Source of the DNA: Kaistella yonginensis
Lineage (GTDB): Bacteria; Bacteroidota; Bacteroidia; Flavobacteriales; Weeksellaceae
Direction of reading: 5' to 3'
DNA: 64,000 nt
Assembly: GCF_030409525.1 (NCBI RefSeq)
Contig: NZ_JAUFQB010000020.1
Coordinates: 1-64,000, forward strand
Under the pieces are notes generated by a model. It ran no database searches. It saw only the letters and a list, made by a program, of their open reading frames with translations, and had not been told where the DNA came from. Positions 8,601 to 17,550 of this stretch are shown in pieces (positions within the stretch are counted from its first letter, which is position 1; every line of letters begins with the position of its first letter). Made by a program: the position numbers and the translations under genes.

Positions 8601-8690
8601 TCCCCGTTGCGCCCCAGCCTGAGTGGAGCTCTTTTTTCTGGAACATCGTGGAAGAAAAAAAGCGGGAACGGAGGATGGATTAAGGCGCCC
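8601..8690 (+). repeat. Intergenic hairpin element, copy 2
   Basis: Reads GCCCCAGCCTGAGTGGAGCT, then a stem CTTTTTTCT / AGAAAAAAAG, then CGGGAACGGAGGATGG. The arrangement (GAnTGGAG block, T-rich arm, A-rich arm, AACGGA block) parallels the copy at 42250. More diverged than the others. Confidence 0.55.
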
Positions 8691-8701
8691 AAATAAAAAA
8701 T

Positions 8702-10436
8702 TTATTTCCGAACCCTTTTCGGTTTCTTGGCTTCTTCTTTGGCTTTTTGCTCGTCAATTACTTTCTGAGCGGCATTATAAAGAGCATCATCTGCTTCATA
8801 TTTTGTTTCTTCGTAGTCGGGTGATTCTACAAAAATATCCTGCCAGGTTCGCAGTCGATCTTTGGTATTCCAATTAAAGTCGGGAAAGAATCGTTGTTCG
8901 CGTGAGATTAAACTCATGGGATAAATCTCGGTATTTGCGCCAATATTACAGGAAATAATCTGCACTTTACGCCCTTCAAATTCGGCCTCGATTGTACCGC
9001 AAGTGGAAAGTGAAACGCCGATTCGCTCTACTTCTTTGGTTTTTTCGTTTTGATCGTCTGCGTAGGTAATTGCCTGTGCGTTGCCGATTACTTTTGCCAG
9101 GGTTATCTCGTTATTTTTATAATACACCGTCATCAGCTTGCCTTTGACTTGGTTAAACTCGTCTTTTAAATTTAGGGAATCTGCTTTGGAAATGGCAAAC
9201 GCATTTCCGATGACGCGCAAGGAGTCGATGTACTCATTTTCGGTATCGAAATAGGCTTCTATTTTATCGCCTGTTACTTGTTTTTCTCCGCTCCAAGCGA
9301 TGGGCTTTCCGTTGAGATGCATGATTCCATCGGTTTCATTAAAACGCAAGGAATCGGCTCTGAGCTGAATGTTTGATTTGAACATTCTGGCTTTTCGGTA
9401 GGCACGAAGGAAACTTTTTTTCTTGAGTGGATTAATTTCATCGACCTTTTGGTACGCTAAGATTCGATCGGCAGAAAAATACATGGAATCTTTTTCTAAA
9501 ATTTTAACGGCGTAGGGTTTATCCGTCATCATTGCGGAATCTTTCTTCTCGTAGATTTCGCCGTAACCACCTTTCATATAGCGTTTTTCCAGGGGATCTC
9601 GTAAAGTAACATTTCCTTTTCCGGTTCCAAAACCCGATAGCTGATTGAAATACAAATCATCACCAGTTAGGATTTTTCCGTTGTAATGAATCCGGGAATT
9701 TTTCTTTAAATAGACTTCCTTGGAGTTCATATTATAGGTTCCCTTTTCGGTATAAATTAAATTGGCTGGATTTTTTTTGTTGGTAATGGTGGTGGCTCCA
9801 TTAAAGGTTGCTGTGTTATTGTTTTGATTTTGGACGATATTCACGCCTTCAACGGTATAGTCTGCATTATCAATTTTTACATTTCCAGTGAAATCAATTA
9901 ATCTGCTGTTTAAGTCATAGGTTGCAGATTTGGTGTACATTACGTTTCCATCTTTGGTGATGGTTCCGCCCGTGTTGAAATAGGCTTTATTGGAAATTCG
10001 ATCATAATACAGTGTTTCTGTTTCGATGGTCTGGCCAGGATCTATTAATAAAACTTTTTTTCGGGCGATTCCTTTTTGGGTATTTCCGTCGTATTCCATT
10101 TCACCGGAGGTAATTACGGAGCCGTCGGCATTTTGCAGTTTCACATTACCAATGGCTTTTACAAAATTTTGTTCTTGGTAAAAAATAACCTCATCTGCAG
10201 TTAAGACCGATCCTTGGTGGGCGAATTGTACATTGCCAGAGAAGTAAGGATTGCCTTGGTATTTATCGATAACTTTTTGAAAAAAATCGGAGTGAATTAA
10301 TTTTACTTTTTCAGCGGGTGCGTTTTTTTGTGGGGTATTAAAAAAAGGATCTTTCACCAAATCCTGCTTCGGTTGGGTATTGATCTGCGCAAAAACATGG
10401 GCACTGACGAGAAGAAAAAAAACAAGAAGTTTTTTC
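8702..10436 (-). CDS. OstA-like (LptA/LptD N-domain) LPS transport protein
   Basis: An exported 578-residue protein with signal peptide MKKLLVFFLLVSAHVFAQ and many repeats of the OstA/LptA beta-jellyroll type (patterns such as GNVKLQNADGSVITSGEMEY and GNVTLRDP). It should sit in the periplasm as part of the LPS bridge to the outer membrane. The C terminus is Lys/Glu rich. Bacteroidota often carry such long OstA-like proteins in place of short LptA. The start overlaps the Fur-like stop in a TAATG arrangement, so translation is probably coupled. Confidence 0.82.
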
Positions 10437-10437
10437 A

Positions 10438-10911
10438 TTAATCCTTTTTGGTTCCGTAAAAATAAAGTGAATGCGAATCAATATTTACGCCAAATGCTGC
10501 TTCAATAGACTCTTTTATTCCTTGAATTCGGGGATCACAAAACTCGATAATTTCCTGAATTTCTTTATCAGAATCGGTTTTATAAAGCACCAAATGATCG
10601 TGTTGTTTGTCAAAATAAGACTTTTCGTAAGAGGAAGACGTTAGGGTTTTTTCACCAAACTGGTGTTTTCTAATAAGGCCTGCATCTAAAAAAATTTCGA
10701 TGGTATTGTAAATGGTCGCTTTGGAAACGTGGTATTTTTTCTGCATCATCAAAAGATAGAGATCATCTACATTGAAGTGATGCTCCATATTGTAGATTTC
10801 TTCTAAAATCGTGTAGCGTTCTGGCGTATTTCGAAAGCCTTTCTGCTGAAGATATTGTCTTAAAACCTCCTTGATGGTTGAAATATTGAGTTCCTTTTGT
10901 TTAGCGTCCAT
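10438..10911 (-). CDS. Fur family transcriptional regulator lacking the structural Cys pair
   Basis: A 157-residue Fur-type regulator. The winged helix is clear (FRNTPERYTILEEIY, HVSKATIYNTIEIFLDAGLI), followed by HDHL (104-107) of the metal site. Where Fur/Zur/PerR normally have CxxC after HDHL, this protein has HDHLVLYKTDSDKEI, and the only cysteine is Cys125. It therefore lacks the structural zinc tetrad, so its metal and targets cannot be guessed. It has its own TAAATTTG promoter and is translationally coupled to the OstA-like gene. Confidence 0.88.
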   Translation of the reverse strand: MDAKQKELNISTIKEVLRQYLQQKGFRNTPERYTILEEIYNMEHHFNVDDLYLLMMQKKYHVSKATIYNTIEIFLDAGLIRKHQFGEKTLTSSSYEKSYFDKQHDHLVLYKTDSDKEIQEIIEFCDPRIQGIKESIEAAFGVNIDSHSLYFYGTKKD

Positions 10912-10927
10912 TAAAAATAATTATATG

Positions 10928-10935
10928 CAAATTTA
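10928..10935 (-). promoter_or_regulatory. -7 element of the Fur-like gene
   Basis: TAAATTTG on the minus strand, 16 bases before the ATG. Confidence 0.5.
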
Positions 10936-10987
10936 CCGAATTTTTTCTTAATGCTGGTTCACGGTCGTTTCTTCACTCCACACTCAT

Positions 10988-12973
10988 CTAGGAATCATAC
11001 CGATGAAAATTAACCTGCCGAATTTTATCGCTATTGCTTTTTTGATCCAACAAAGGCGCGGATTCTACCACCACATTATGTGCTGAAATTCCCCAGGCTT
11101 TGAAATCATCACTCCCGATATATTTAACAAAATTGTAAATATTCAACGTGATTTTTTCTTTGACCGTCAACAAAGTATCATTGATGTAAGTGTTATCAAT
11201 AATCACATATTTTAAATCTGGTGGTACATTATAATGCCGTAGAGAAGGATGACTGCTTCGATTCGGAATACTTCCTTCTTCCATCATATCTTGTAAGACC
11301 TGATCAAAATAATCATTTATTCTTCGGTCTATTTTAAAACCGAGCATGAAATTAATTCGGTAAATAGTGCCGGGCATTATTTCATCAATGGTATAATTAA
11401 AGGTATAAGGATCTTCCTGATTGGTGATATTAAGAATAAAATAGTGATCTGCTCTTTTGGGTTGTTTTCTGATAATGGAATAAATGATCTTGGCTTCCAC
11501 TTCATCCTGTCTTTTGGAGCGGCTTAAGAAAGCAAGATTGGTTGCGTATTTCGGAATGGTTTCATCAAGTTTTAGTTCTTTGATGACAGGCACATATTTG
11601 TCGAGCTTCACGAATTTCAGGAACTTTCCTTTGATCAATCGACCATTATACCAAGCGTACATACAGACTGCGATAAAACCGCCAAGGACCATTGTCAGCC
11701 AACCACCATCAAAAAACTTGATGACATTCGCATAGAAAAATCCTAATTCGATGAAAAGATAAACCGCTACAAATCCAAGGGCAAAAACTCGGGTGGCTTT
11801 GTTTCTACTCAACCAAAAGAATAATAACGTAGTGGTCATTAACATCGTGATGGTGATTGTTAAACCATAGGCCGCTTCCATGGCTTCTGATTTTTGGAAA
11901 TAAATGACGACGATGAAACAGAGAAACATTAAACCCCAGTTAATTCTTGGAATATACATCTGACCTTTCACTCCCGAAGGGTAATCTATTTGTTGATTTG
12001 GCCAGAAGCTCACCGACATGGCCTCTGAGAACATGGTAAATGAACCTGTAATCACCGACTGACTTGCAATAATAGCAGCTGCCGTAGCTAAAATGACACC
12101 GGGTAGAATTGCCCATTCCGGCATAATTCCAAAAATTGGATTGATTCCTTGTGAAACACTTAGCTCATTATCGAGCAACCAGGCTCCTTGACCCAGATAA
12201 TTTAAAATTAACATGATTTTTACAAAAATCCAACTCACACGGATATTTTGTTTACCACAATGTCCCAAATCAGAATATAGGGCTTCTGCACCAGTTGTAC
12301 ATAGGAAAACCGCCCCCATAATGACAATTGCACTGGGTGAATGGGTAATCAACTGGTAAGCGTAATAGGGATTAAATGATTTTAAAATTTCGACATGATC
12401 TACAATGTGAATTGAGCCAAAAATCCCTAAAACCAAGAACCAGAGAACCATCACTGGGCCAAAGAGTTTACCGATGGACGCGGTACCGAATTGTTGCACA
12501 ATAAAAACTATTGCTAAAATCACAATGGTAATGGCAACCACGGGGGTATTAGGCGAAAATATCTTCAGTCCTTCTACGGCAGACATTACGGTTAAGGATG
12601 GTGTAATAATACTGTCGGCAACCAAGGTGGAAGCGCCAATAATCGCCACGACATATAACCATTTCTTTTTGAGTTTCTTCACCAAAGAGTAAAGTGATAA
12701 AATGCCACCTTCCCCTTTATTGTCGGCTCTCAAAGCGATCACTACATATTTAAAAGTAGTTTGCATGGTCAAAGTCCAGATGATACAAGAAAGTGCACCT
12801 TCGATGTATTCATCAAATGGCAAATTCCCTGTGCCATGTCGGGCATTCACAATGGCTTTCATTACATAAAGCGGTGAAGTACCGATGTCTCCGAAAACGA
12901 TTCCGAGGGAAACCAAAACTCCCATTGCGGTAAGTTTCTTGGTATCAAAATGAGATGAAATAGTCTGTGACAT
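10988..12973 (-). CDS. kup: Potassium uptake protein Kup (KUP/HAK/KT family)
   Basis: Inner-membrane K+ transporter, normally K+/H+ symport, with about twelve membrane segments and a cytoplasmic C-terminal domain from about residue 450. Family motifs include GDIGTSPLYVMKAI near residue 28, the ADNKGEGGILSLYSLV motif, and DSIITPSLTVMSAVEG. Full length at 661 residues. It has its own TACCTTTG promoter. No visible kdp or trk neighbours. Confidence 0.95.
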   Translation of the reverse strand: MSQTISSHFDTKKLTAMGVLVSLGIVFGDIGTSPLYVMKAIVNARHGTGNLPFDEYIEGALSCIIWTLTMQTTFKYVVIALRADNKGEGGILSLYSLVKKLKKKWLYVVAIIGASTLVADSIITPSLTVMSAVEGLKIFSPNTPVVAITIVILAIVFIVQQFGTASIGKLFGPVMVLWFLVLGIFGSIHIVDHVEILKSFNPYYAYQLITHSPSAIVIMGAVFLCTTGAEALYSDLGHCGKQNIRVSWIFVKIMLILNYLGQGAWLLDNELSVSQGINPIFGIMPEWAILPGVILATAAAIIASQSVITGSFTMFSEAMSVSFWPNQQIDYPSGVKGQMYIPRINWGLMFLCFIVVIYFQKSEAMEAAYGLTITITMLMTTTLLFFWLSRNKATRVFALGFVAVYLFIELGFFYANVIKFFDGGWLTMVLGGFIAVCMYAWYNGRLIKGKFLKFVKLDKYVPVIKELKLDETIPKYATNLAFLSRSKRQDEVEAKIIYSIIRKQPKRADHYFILNITNQEDPYTFNYTIDEIMPGTIYRINFMLGFKIDRRINDYFDQVLQDMMEEGSIPNRSSHPSLRHYNVPPDLKYVIIDNTYINDTLLTVKEKITLNIYNFVKYIGSDDFKAWGISAHNVVVESAPLLDQKSNSDKIRQVNFHRYDS

Positions 12974-12992
12974 TAATTATAAAAAATTTCGT

Positions 12993-13000
12993 CAAAGGTA
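12993..13000 (-). promoter_or_regulatory. -7 element of kup
   Basis: TACCTTTG on the minus strand, 19 bases before the ATG. Confidence 0.5.
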
Positions 13001-13038
13001 AATTATTCTCAGGCGGAATTTGAAACTATTTATAAATG

Positions 13039-13063
13039 AAAAAACTCTCTTTCGAGAGTTTTT
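13039..13063 (-). terminator. Intrinsic terminator after pdhB
   Basis: AAAACTCTC (13041-13049) pairs with GAGAGTTTT (13054-13062) around a TTTC loop. In the minus direction a T-run follows. Confidence 0.85.
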
Positions 13064-13068
13064 ATCTA

Positions 13069-14052
13069 TTAAGATTTGATGTATAAAGCGTTTTTAATTT
13101 CTTCTTTTACTTTCTCCAATTTCGGGAACCAGTCTGCAAAAAGTGGCGCTGAATAAGGCGCAGGAGCATCTGGCGTGGTGATTCTCTTAATGGGTGCATC
13201 AAGATAATCGAAGGCTTTTTGCTGAACCATATAGGTAATCTCTGTCGCAATAGAACCCAGCGGCCAGGCTTCTTCTAAAATTACCAATCGGTTTGTTTTC
13301 TTAACCGATTCTAAAACGGTATCGTAATCCAAAGGCCGAACGGTTCTTAAATCAATTACTTCAACTGAAATTCCTTCTTTTTCTAAATCTTCAGCCGCCT
13401 GAAGCGCCATCTTCATAATTTTACCAAAAGAAACGAGGGTCACATCGGTTCCAGCTCTTTTAATATCGGCTTTTCCGATGGGGATATAGTATTCTTCTTC
13501 TGGAATTTCCATTTTGTCGCCATACATTTGTTCTGACTCCATGAAAATTACAGGGTCGTTATCTTGAATGGCGGTTTTTAATAAACCTTTTGCATCATAA
13601 GGATTAGATGGAACAACAACTTTTAAACCTGGAGTATTGGCGAACCAAGATTCTAAAGCCTGCGAGTGGGTCGCTCCGAGTTGACCTGCAGAGCCTGTTG
13701 GACCACGGAAAACGATGGGACAACTCCATTGTCCACCACTCATCTGGCGTATTTTGGCTGCATTATTAATAATCTGATCGATTCCTACCAAAGCAAAGTT
13801 GAAAGTCATATATTCTACAATTGGTCGGTTGCCGTTCATGGCAGCTCCGATTGCGATTCCAGAGAATCCAAGTTCAGCAATTGGGGTATCAATCACTCTC
13901 TTGGCGCCGAATTCATCGAGCATTCCTTTAGAAGCTTTGTAGGCACCATTGTATTCTGCGACCTCTTCCCCAATTAAAAAAATGGATTCATCTTTTCGCA
14001 TTTCTTCACTCATTGCCTGTGCAATCACTTCTCTAAAAGTATATTCTTTCAT
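13069..14052 (-). CDS. pdhB: Pyruvate dehydrogenase E1 component, beta subunit
   Basis: Beta subunit of the ThDP-dependent alpha2beta2 E1 that decarboxylates pyruvate in the PDH complex. Motifs include FLIGEEVAEYNGAYKASKGM, RVIDTPIAELGFSGIAIGAA and GGQWSCPIVFRGPTG, and the C-terminal transketolase domain VIDLRTVRPLDYDTVLESV. The full length of 327 residues is present. E1-alpha and E2 are not adjacent in this window. Single gene with a TACTTTTG promoter and its own terminator. Confidence 0.94.
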   Translation of the reverse strand: MKEYTFREVIAQAMSEEMRKDESIFLIGEEVAEYNGAYKASKGMLDEFGAKRVIDTPIAELGFSGIAIGAAMNGNRPIVEYMTFNFALVGIDQIINNAAKIRQMSGGQWSCPIVFRGPTGSAGQLGATHSQALESWFANTPGLKVVVPSNPYDAKGLLKTAIQDNDPVIFMESEQMYGDKMEIPEEEYYIPIGKADIKRAGTDVTLVSFGKIMKMALQAAEDLEKEGISVEVIDLRTVRPLDYDTVLESVKKTNRLVILEEAWPLGSIATEITYMVQQKAFDYLDAPIKRITTPDAPAPYSAPLFADWFPKLEKVKEEIKNALYIKS

Positions 14053-14074
14053 GATTTATTAAAAAATTAAAGTA

Positions 14075-14082
14075 CAAAAGTA
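14075..14082 (-). promoter_or_regulatory. -7 element of pdhB
   Basis: TACTTTTG on the minus strand, 22 bases before the ATG. Confidence 0.5.
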
Positions 14083-14116
14083 AAGATTTTTTCGCAAATT
14101 ACCTTATAGACTCCAT

Positions 14117-14146
14117 TAAAAAAGCATCTTCGAAAAGATGCTTTAT
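14117..14146 (-). terminator. Intrinsic terminator after the DUF2147 gene
   Basis: AAAGCATCTT (14121-14130) pairs with AAGATGCTTT (14135-14144) around a CGAA tetraloop. A T-run follows in the minus direction. Confidence 0.85.
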
Positions 14147-14167
14147 ATCAAGTTTTTATTTGGAAAA

Positions 14168-14587
14168 CTATTTTACGGCGTGCCAAGTTTGAGTTCTTCC
14201 GATTAATGAGAAACCAACGTAACCTCTTACATTCAATGTATCACCTTCACGGGTAATATTACATTTGTAAGTTTTTCCGGTTTTCGGGTCGGTAATGGTT
14301 CCACCAGTAAATTCAGAACCCTCTTTTTTCATTCCTCTAATCACTTCCATTCCTAAGATTGGTTTGTTTTTGCGATCATCTTTACAATCGGTACAGTTTG
14401 GATTTACTGGCTTAATCAAAAGCTGAACTACTTTACCGTAATATTTACCATCAGATTTTTTGGTAATTTCTACAATAGATTTAGCTTGTCCGGTTTCATC
14501 ATCGATGGTTTTCCATTTTCCTTCGATTTGGGCATAAGAAAGTGTTGCGAATAATAAGGCAACAAAACTGAAAAGTATTTTTTTCAT
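14168..14587 (-). CDS. DUF2147 family exported protein
   Basis: A 139-residue protein with signal peptide MKKILFSFVALLFATLSYAQ, then the DUF2147 fold: GKWKTIDDETGQAKSIVEI, PNCTDCKDDRKNKPILGM and the C-terminal NVRGYVGFSLIGRTQTW. The CxxC pair (Cys68/Cys71 region) could form a disulfide in the periplasm. Function is unknown for the family. Probably transcribed alone. Confidence 0.9.
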   Translation of the reverse strand: MKKILFSFVALLFATLSYAQIEGKWKTIDDETGQAKSIVEITKKSDGKYYGKVVQLLIKPVNPNCTDCKDDRKNKPILGMEVIRGMKKEGSEFTGGTITDPKTGKTYKCNITREGDTLNVRGYVGFSLIGRTQTWHAVK

Positions 14588-14728
14588 TTTAAAATTGTTT
14601 TAATTTTTGGTTTGATAAAAGTAATTAAAAAAAGTTAAACACCAAATTTTTAACTATTCATATCATAGTAGACAAAAGTGCTGCCAAAGCTTTAAAAATT
14701 AAACAATAGTTTAATAAAAAGAGTGAAA

Positions 14729-16654
14729 TTAATTCAACTTCCGATTGATTACGCGATTCATATAATCCTGATACCAAGCTTTGCTTAGCAAAATTCCTTT
14801 TTCTATTTCGGGATTTTTTTCTTTGTTAATGAGGTTTTTCTCCAAACCTTTGTCTGCAATTGCATAAATTCCTGTTACTTCTTTTCCATTAAATAAATAG
14901 ATGTAATTCCCAATCATAAACTGTTCATTAATGGAATCAGAATTAATAATCATATACGCTTCCTTTTTATCTGAAACCAAACTTCTACCCCAACTTCTGA
15001 TTTTTTTATTATACCCCATTAAATCTACCAGCGTAGGATAAATATCCATTTGTTGGGCAGGTTCTGTAACTTCTCCTTTCAAATTATATTTTGGATTTGG
15101 CGAATAAAATAGGATCGGAACTGCAAACCGGTTCATTGATTTTTCATATTCCCGATACGCGACCTGATTGGTATGATCGGCTACAAAAACAAAAATCGTA
15201 TTGTTAAACCAAGGCATTTTCTGGGCCGTTTTGAAGAATTCTTTCAAGGCAAAATCGGTATAACCAATGGGTTCATGCATTTCGAGTGGTCCTTTTTTAA
15301 ATTTACCCTGATACTTTTCCGGAACTTTAAAAGGATGATGAGAGGAAACCGAAAACAAAGTGGCCATAAAAGGACTTTTCTTCTGATTTAAAGTTTTCGC
15401 AAAGTATTGAAAAAATGGCTCGTCCCAAATTCCCCACATTCCATCAAAATCATCATCATTGTTATATTCTGTTTTACCGTAGTAATGTTTGAAACCCAAA
15501 ATATTTCCGAAACCCAGAAAGCCCATCGATCCATTTGGTGCACCATGAAAGAAGGAAGTATCGTAACCCATTTCATTAGAAACCGAAACAATAGACTGAA
15601 TTTTCTGATTGGAAAACGGCGAACTGGTAAAGGCATCTTTTAAAGTTGGTATTCCAGCTAAAATTGAACTCATGCCGTGAATAGATTGTCGCCCATTGGC
15701 AAAGGCATTGGTCGCAATTAAACTGTGGGTAGCCAAACTGTCAAAAAATGGCGTATAGGAAACAAAATCTTTAATCGCGGTATTTTTATTAAAAGCACCC
15801 GAGTATTCTTTGCTAAAACTTTCTAGGATGATAATAACAACGTTCGGTTTTGGCTCAACCAATTGGCGGGTGTATAATTTATACGGATGAATATTTTCAT
15901 TAATAAAACTTTCCTCTACAAAATGAACTTCTTGAAAATTATTGGTGTTCATCGTTCTGAAAAAAGAAAAAACACTATTCAGCACCACATTTGCTTGCGC
16001 CGGTTTGGTAACATGTCGGTTGGCATCGACCAAATTAATCGGCCTCGTAGAATGTTTAAAATCACCTCTTATCCCACCTACAACCAATAAGGCGGTTATA
16101 CATAAAGTTATGATCGAAGAAATAAAATAGGGAATTAATTTTTCTGGTTTGCTCGGTAAAACTTTTACTCTTTTATAAAACAAAACCCAAAGAATCATTG
16201 AAATCACAAACCAAATAACCACAATCGGATGTTCTGCAATCGATACTAAAAAAACCTTACCAATATTACTTTCGTGCTGCGCAACATTCATTGCGGCTGT
16301 GGTTAATCGTGCCTGCGAAAATTTAAAATACACAAAATCGCCAAAATTCATTCCAAATGAAATTCCGTTGGTAATGAAATACAGGTAGAATAAAAACTTC
16401 TGAAACGTTTTCTTGGTATTAATGATGATCGGAATCAAACTCAGCAAAATAAAAAGTGAATTCACATAGAGAATTGCGGTGGTATCAAAGGCAATTCCGC
16501 GGTAGGCTAAATTCAAGTATTCTGAAAAACTGTCAACTGGAATTAAATTTTTATTGAAAAACCAAAAGAGCAAACGAGCGATCTGATAGAAAAAAAAGGC
16601 CAGGAATATTCGATAAAGCAAAACAACAATTTCCTGTAATCTAAATTCTTTCAT
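14729..16654 (-). CDS. LTA synthase-like sulfatase-fold membrane protein
   Basis: About five N-terminal membrane segments (first 210 residues) followed by an extracytoplasmic alkaline-phosphatase/sulfatase domain. Metal and nucleophile motifs of the LtaS/MdoB/EptA superfamily are visible: NVVIIILESFSKEYSG, the nucleophile region NGRQSIHGMSSILAG (Ser where LtaS has Thr), FHGAPNGSMGF, FSVSSHHPFKVP and VFVADHTNQ. Such enzymes move phosphoglycerol or phosphoethanolamine groups. With a Gram-negative envelope, the acceptor is not known. I start at MKEFRLQ; an in-frame TTG five codons upstream has no support. A TAAATTTG promoter precedes it. Confidence 0.88.
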   Translation of the reverse strand: MKEFRLQEIVVLLYRIFLAFFFYQIARLLFWFFNKNLIPVDSFSEYLNLAYRGIAFDTTAILYVNSLFILLSLIPIIINTKKTFQKFLFYLYFITNGISFGMNFGDFVYFKFSQARLTTAAMNVAQHESNIGKVFLVSIAEHPIVVIWFVISMILWVLFYKRVKVLPSKPEKLIPYFISSIITLCITALLVVGGIRGDFKHSTRPINLVDANRHVTKPAQANVVLNSVFSFFRTMNTNNFQEVHFVEESFINENIHPYKLYTRQLVEPKPNVVIIILESFSKEYSGAFNKNTAIKDFVSYTPFFDSLATHSLIATNAFANGRQSIHGMSSILAGIPTLKDAFTSSPFSNQKIQSIVSVSNEMGYDTSFFHGAPNGSMGFLGFGNILGFKHYYGKTEYNNDDDFDGMWGIWDEPFFQYFAKTLNQKKSPFMATLFSVSSHHPFKVPEKYQGKFKKGPLEMHEPIGYTDFALKEFFKTAQKMPWFNNTIFVFVADHTNQVAYREYEKSMNRFAVPILFYSPNPKYNLKGEVTEPAQQMDIYPTLVDLMGYNKKIRSWGRSLVSDKKEAYMIINSDSINEQFMIGNYIYLFNGKEVTGIYAIADKGLEKNLINKEKNPEIEKGILLSKAWYQDYMNRVINRKLN

Positions 16655-16680
16655 GAATAATAAGTTCAAAATTAATGATG

Positions 16681-16688
16681 CAAATTTA
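16681..16688 (-). promoter_or_regulatory. -7 element of the LtaS-like gene
   Basis: TAAATTTG on the minus strand, about 26 bases before the chosen ATG. Confidence 0.5.
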
Positions 16689-16759
16689 CATTATTTTAGA
16701 ACTTTAATTAAAACGCTATTCGTTTGTAAAAATCCAGAACTTAATTTTAATAAAAACCT

Positions 16760-16767
16760 TACTTTTG
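16760..16767 (+). promoter_or_regulatory. -7 element of pssA
   Basis: TACTTTTG with only five bases between it and the ATG at 16773. This fixes the start and predicts a nearly leaderless transcript. Confidence 0.5.
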
Positions 16768-16772
16768 TACTT

Positions 16773-17489
16773 ATGAATTTTGTACAAAAAAACCTGGCAA
16801 ACGCTTTTACTTTAGGAAATTTATTTTCTGGGAGTATTGGTGTAATAGAATTGATAAAAGGAAATTATGAAATTACCGCAATTTGCATCATCGTATCATT
16901 AATTCTGGATTTTTTAGATGGTTTTGTAGCAAGAGCGATGAAAACAGATTCTAATTTGGGCGCGCAATTGGACAGTCTTGCAGATATGGTTACGTTTGGT
17001 TTACTTCCGGGAATTGCCATGTACAAAGCATTAGAACCTTTTGGAAATCAAATACTGGGAATAGATTTACCATTTGAATTTAAGTATATCGGCTTATTGA
17101 TTACCGTTTTTTCTTGTTTAAGATTGGCAATTTTTAATTTAGATGACGAACAAACGTATTATTTCAAAGGTCTAAATACACCATCAAATACCATTCTAAT
17201 TTTTGGATTATATTATGTGCTCAGCGAAAAATATTATTTTATTAATGTTTATTCTGAAACGCTCGTAGTTCTACTTTTAATTACCATTTTAAGTTCTTGG
17301 CTTTTAATCTCTCCCATTAAGATGATCGCGTTGAAATTTAAATCAATGAAAATTAAAGATAATTATCCAAAATTAGCGTTGTTGATTGGTGGGTTTATTA
17401 TTTTAATCATTTTCGGGATTGTGGGAATTCCGCTGGTAATTGTCTTTTATATTTTAATTTCGATTCTATTTCAAAAACAATTGAAATAA
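16773..17489 (+). CDS. pssA: CDP-diacylglycerol--serine O-phosphatidyltransferase
   Basis: Integral membrane CDP-alcohol phosphatidyltransferase that makes phosphatidylserine, the precursor of phosphatidylethanolamine. The family signature DG(x)2AR(x)8G(x)3D(x)3D is complete in DGFVARAMKTDSNLGAQLDS plus LAD. About seven membrane segments follow. The reading frame is open 40 codons further upstream, but MNFVQKNLANAFT is the usual N terminus, and the promoter element lies just before this ATG. The pss assignment (rather than pgsA) rests on the early, short N terminus and overall resemblance. Confidence 0.92.
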   Translation: MNFVQKNLANAFTLGNLFSGSIGVIELIKGNYEITAICIIVSLILDFLDGFVARAMKTDSNLGAQLDSLADMVTFGLLPGIAMYKALEPFGNQILGIDLPFEFKYIGLLITVFSCLRLAIFNLDDEQTYYFKGLNTPSNTILIFGLYYVLSEKYYFINVYSETLVVLLLITILSSWLLISPIKMIALKFKSMKIKDNYPKLALLIGGFIILIIFGIVGIPLVIVFYILISILFQKQLK

Positions 17490-17509
17490 CTTTAACTGTA
17501 AATAAATGC

Positions 17510-17529
17510 AGACAAGTTGCGACTTGTCT
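17510..17529. repeat. Short palindromic repeat (AGACAAGT-TGCG-ACTTGTCT)
   Basis: Perfect 8-bp stem around TGCG in the short gap between pssA and the exonuclease gene. From memory, AGACAAGTcGCGACTTGTCT-like palindromes are repeated across many Bacteroidota genomes; only one copy is in this window. Confidence 0.55.
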
Positions 17530-17550
17530 CTACAAAAAATAAAACAAAAA

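Noticed and set aside
8623-8877. 84-codon plus-strand frame at the end of the OstA-like gene
   Set aside because: Overlaps the OstA-like gene and a repeat element; the peptide has no recognisable family.
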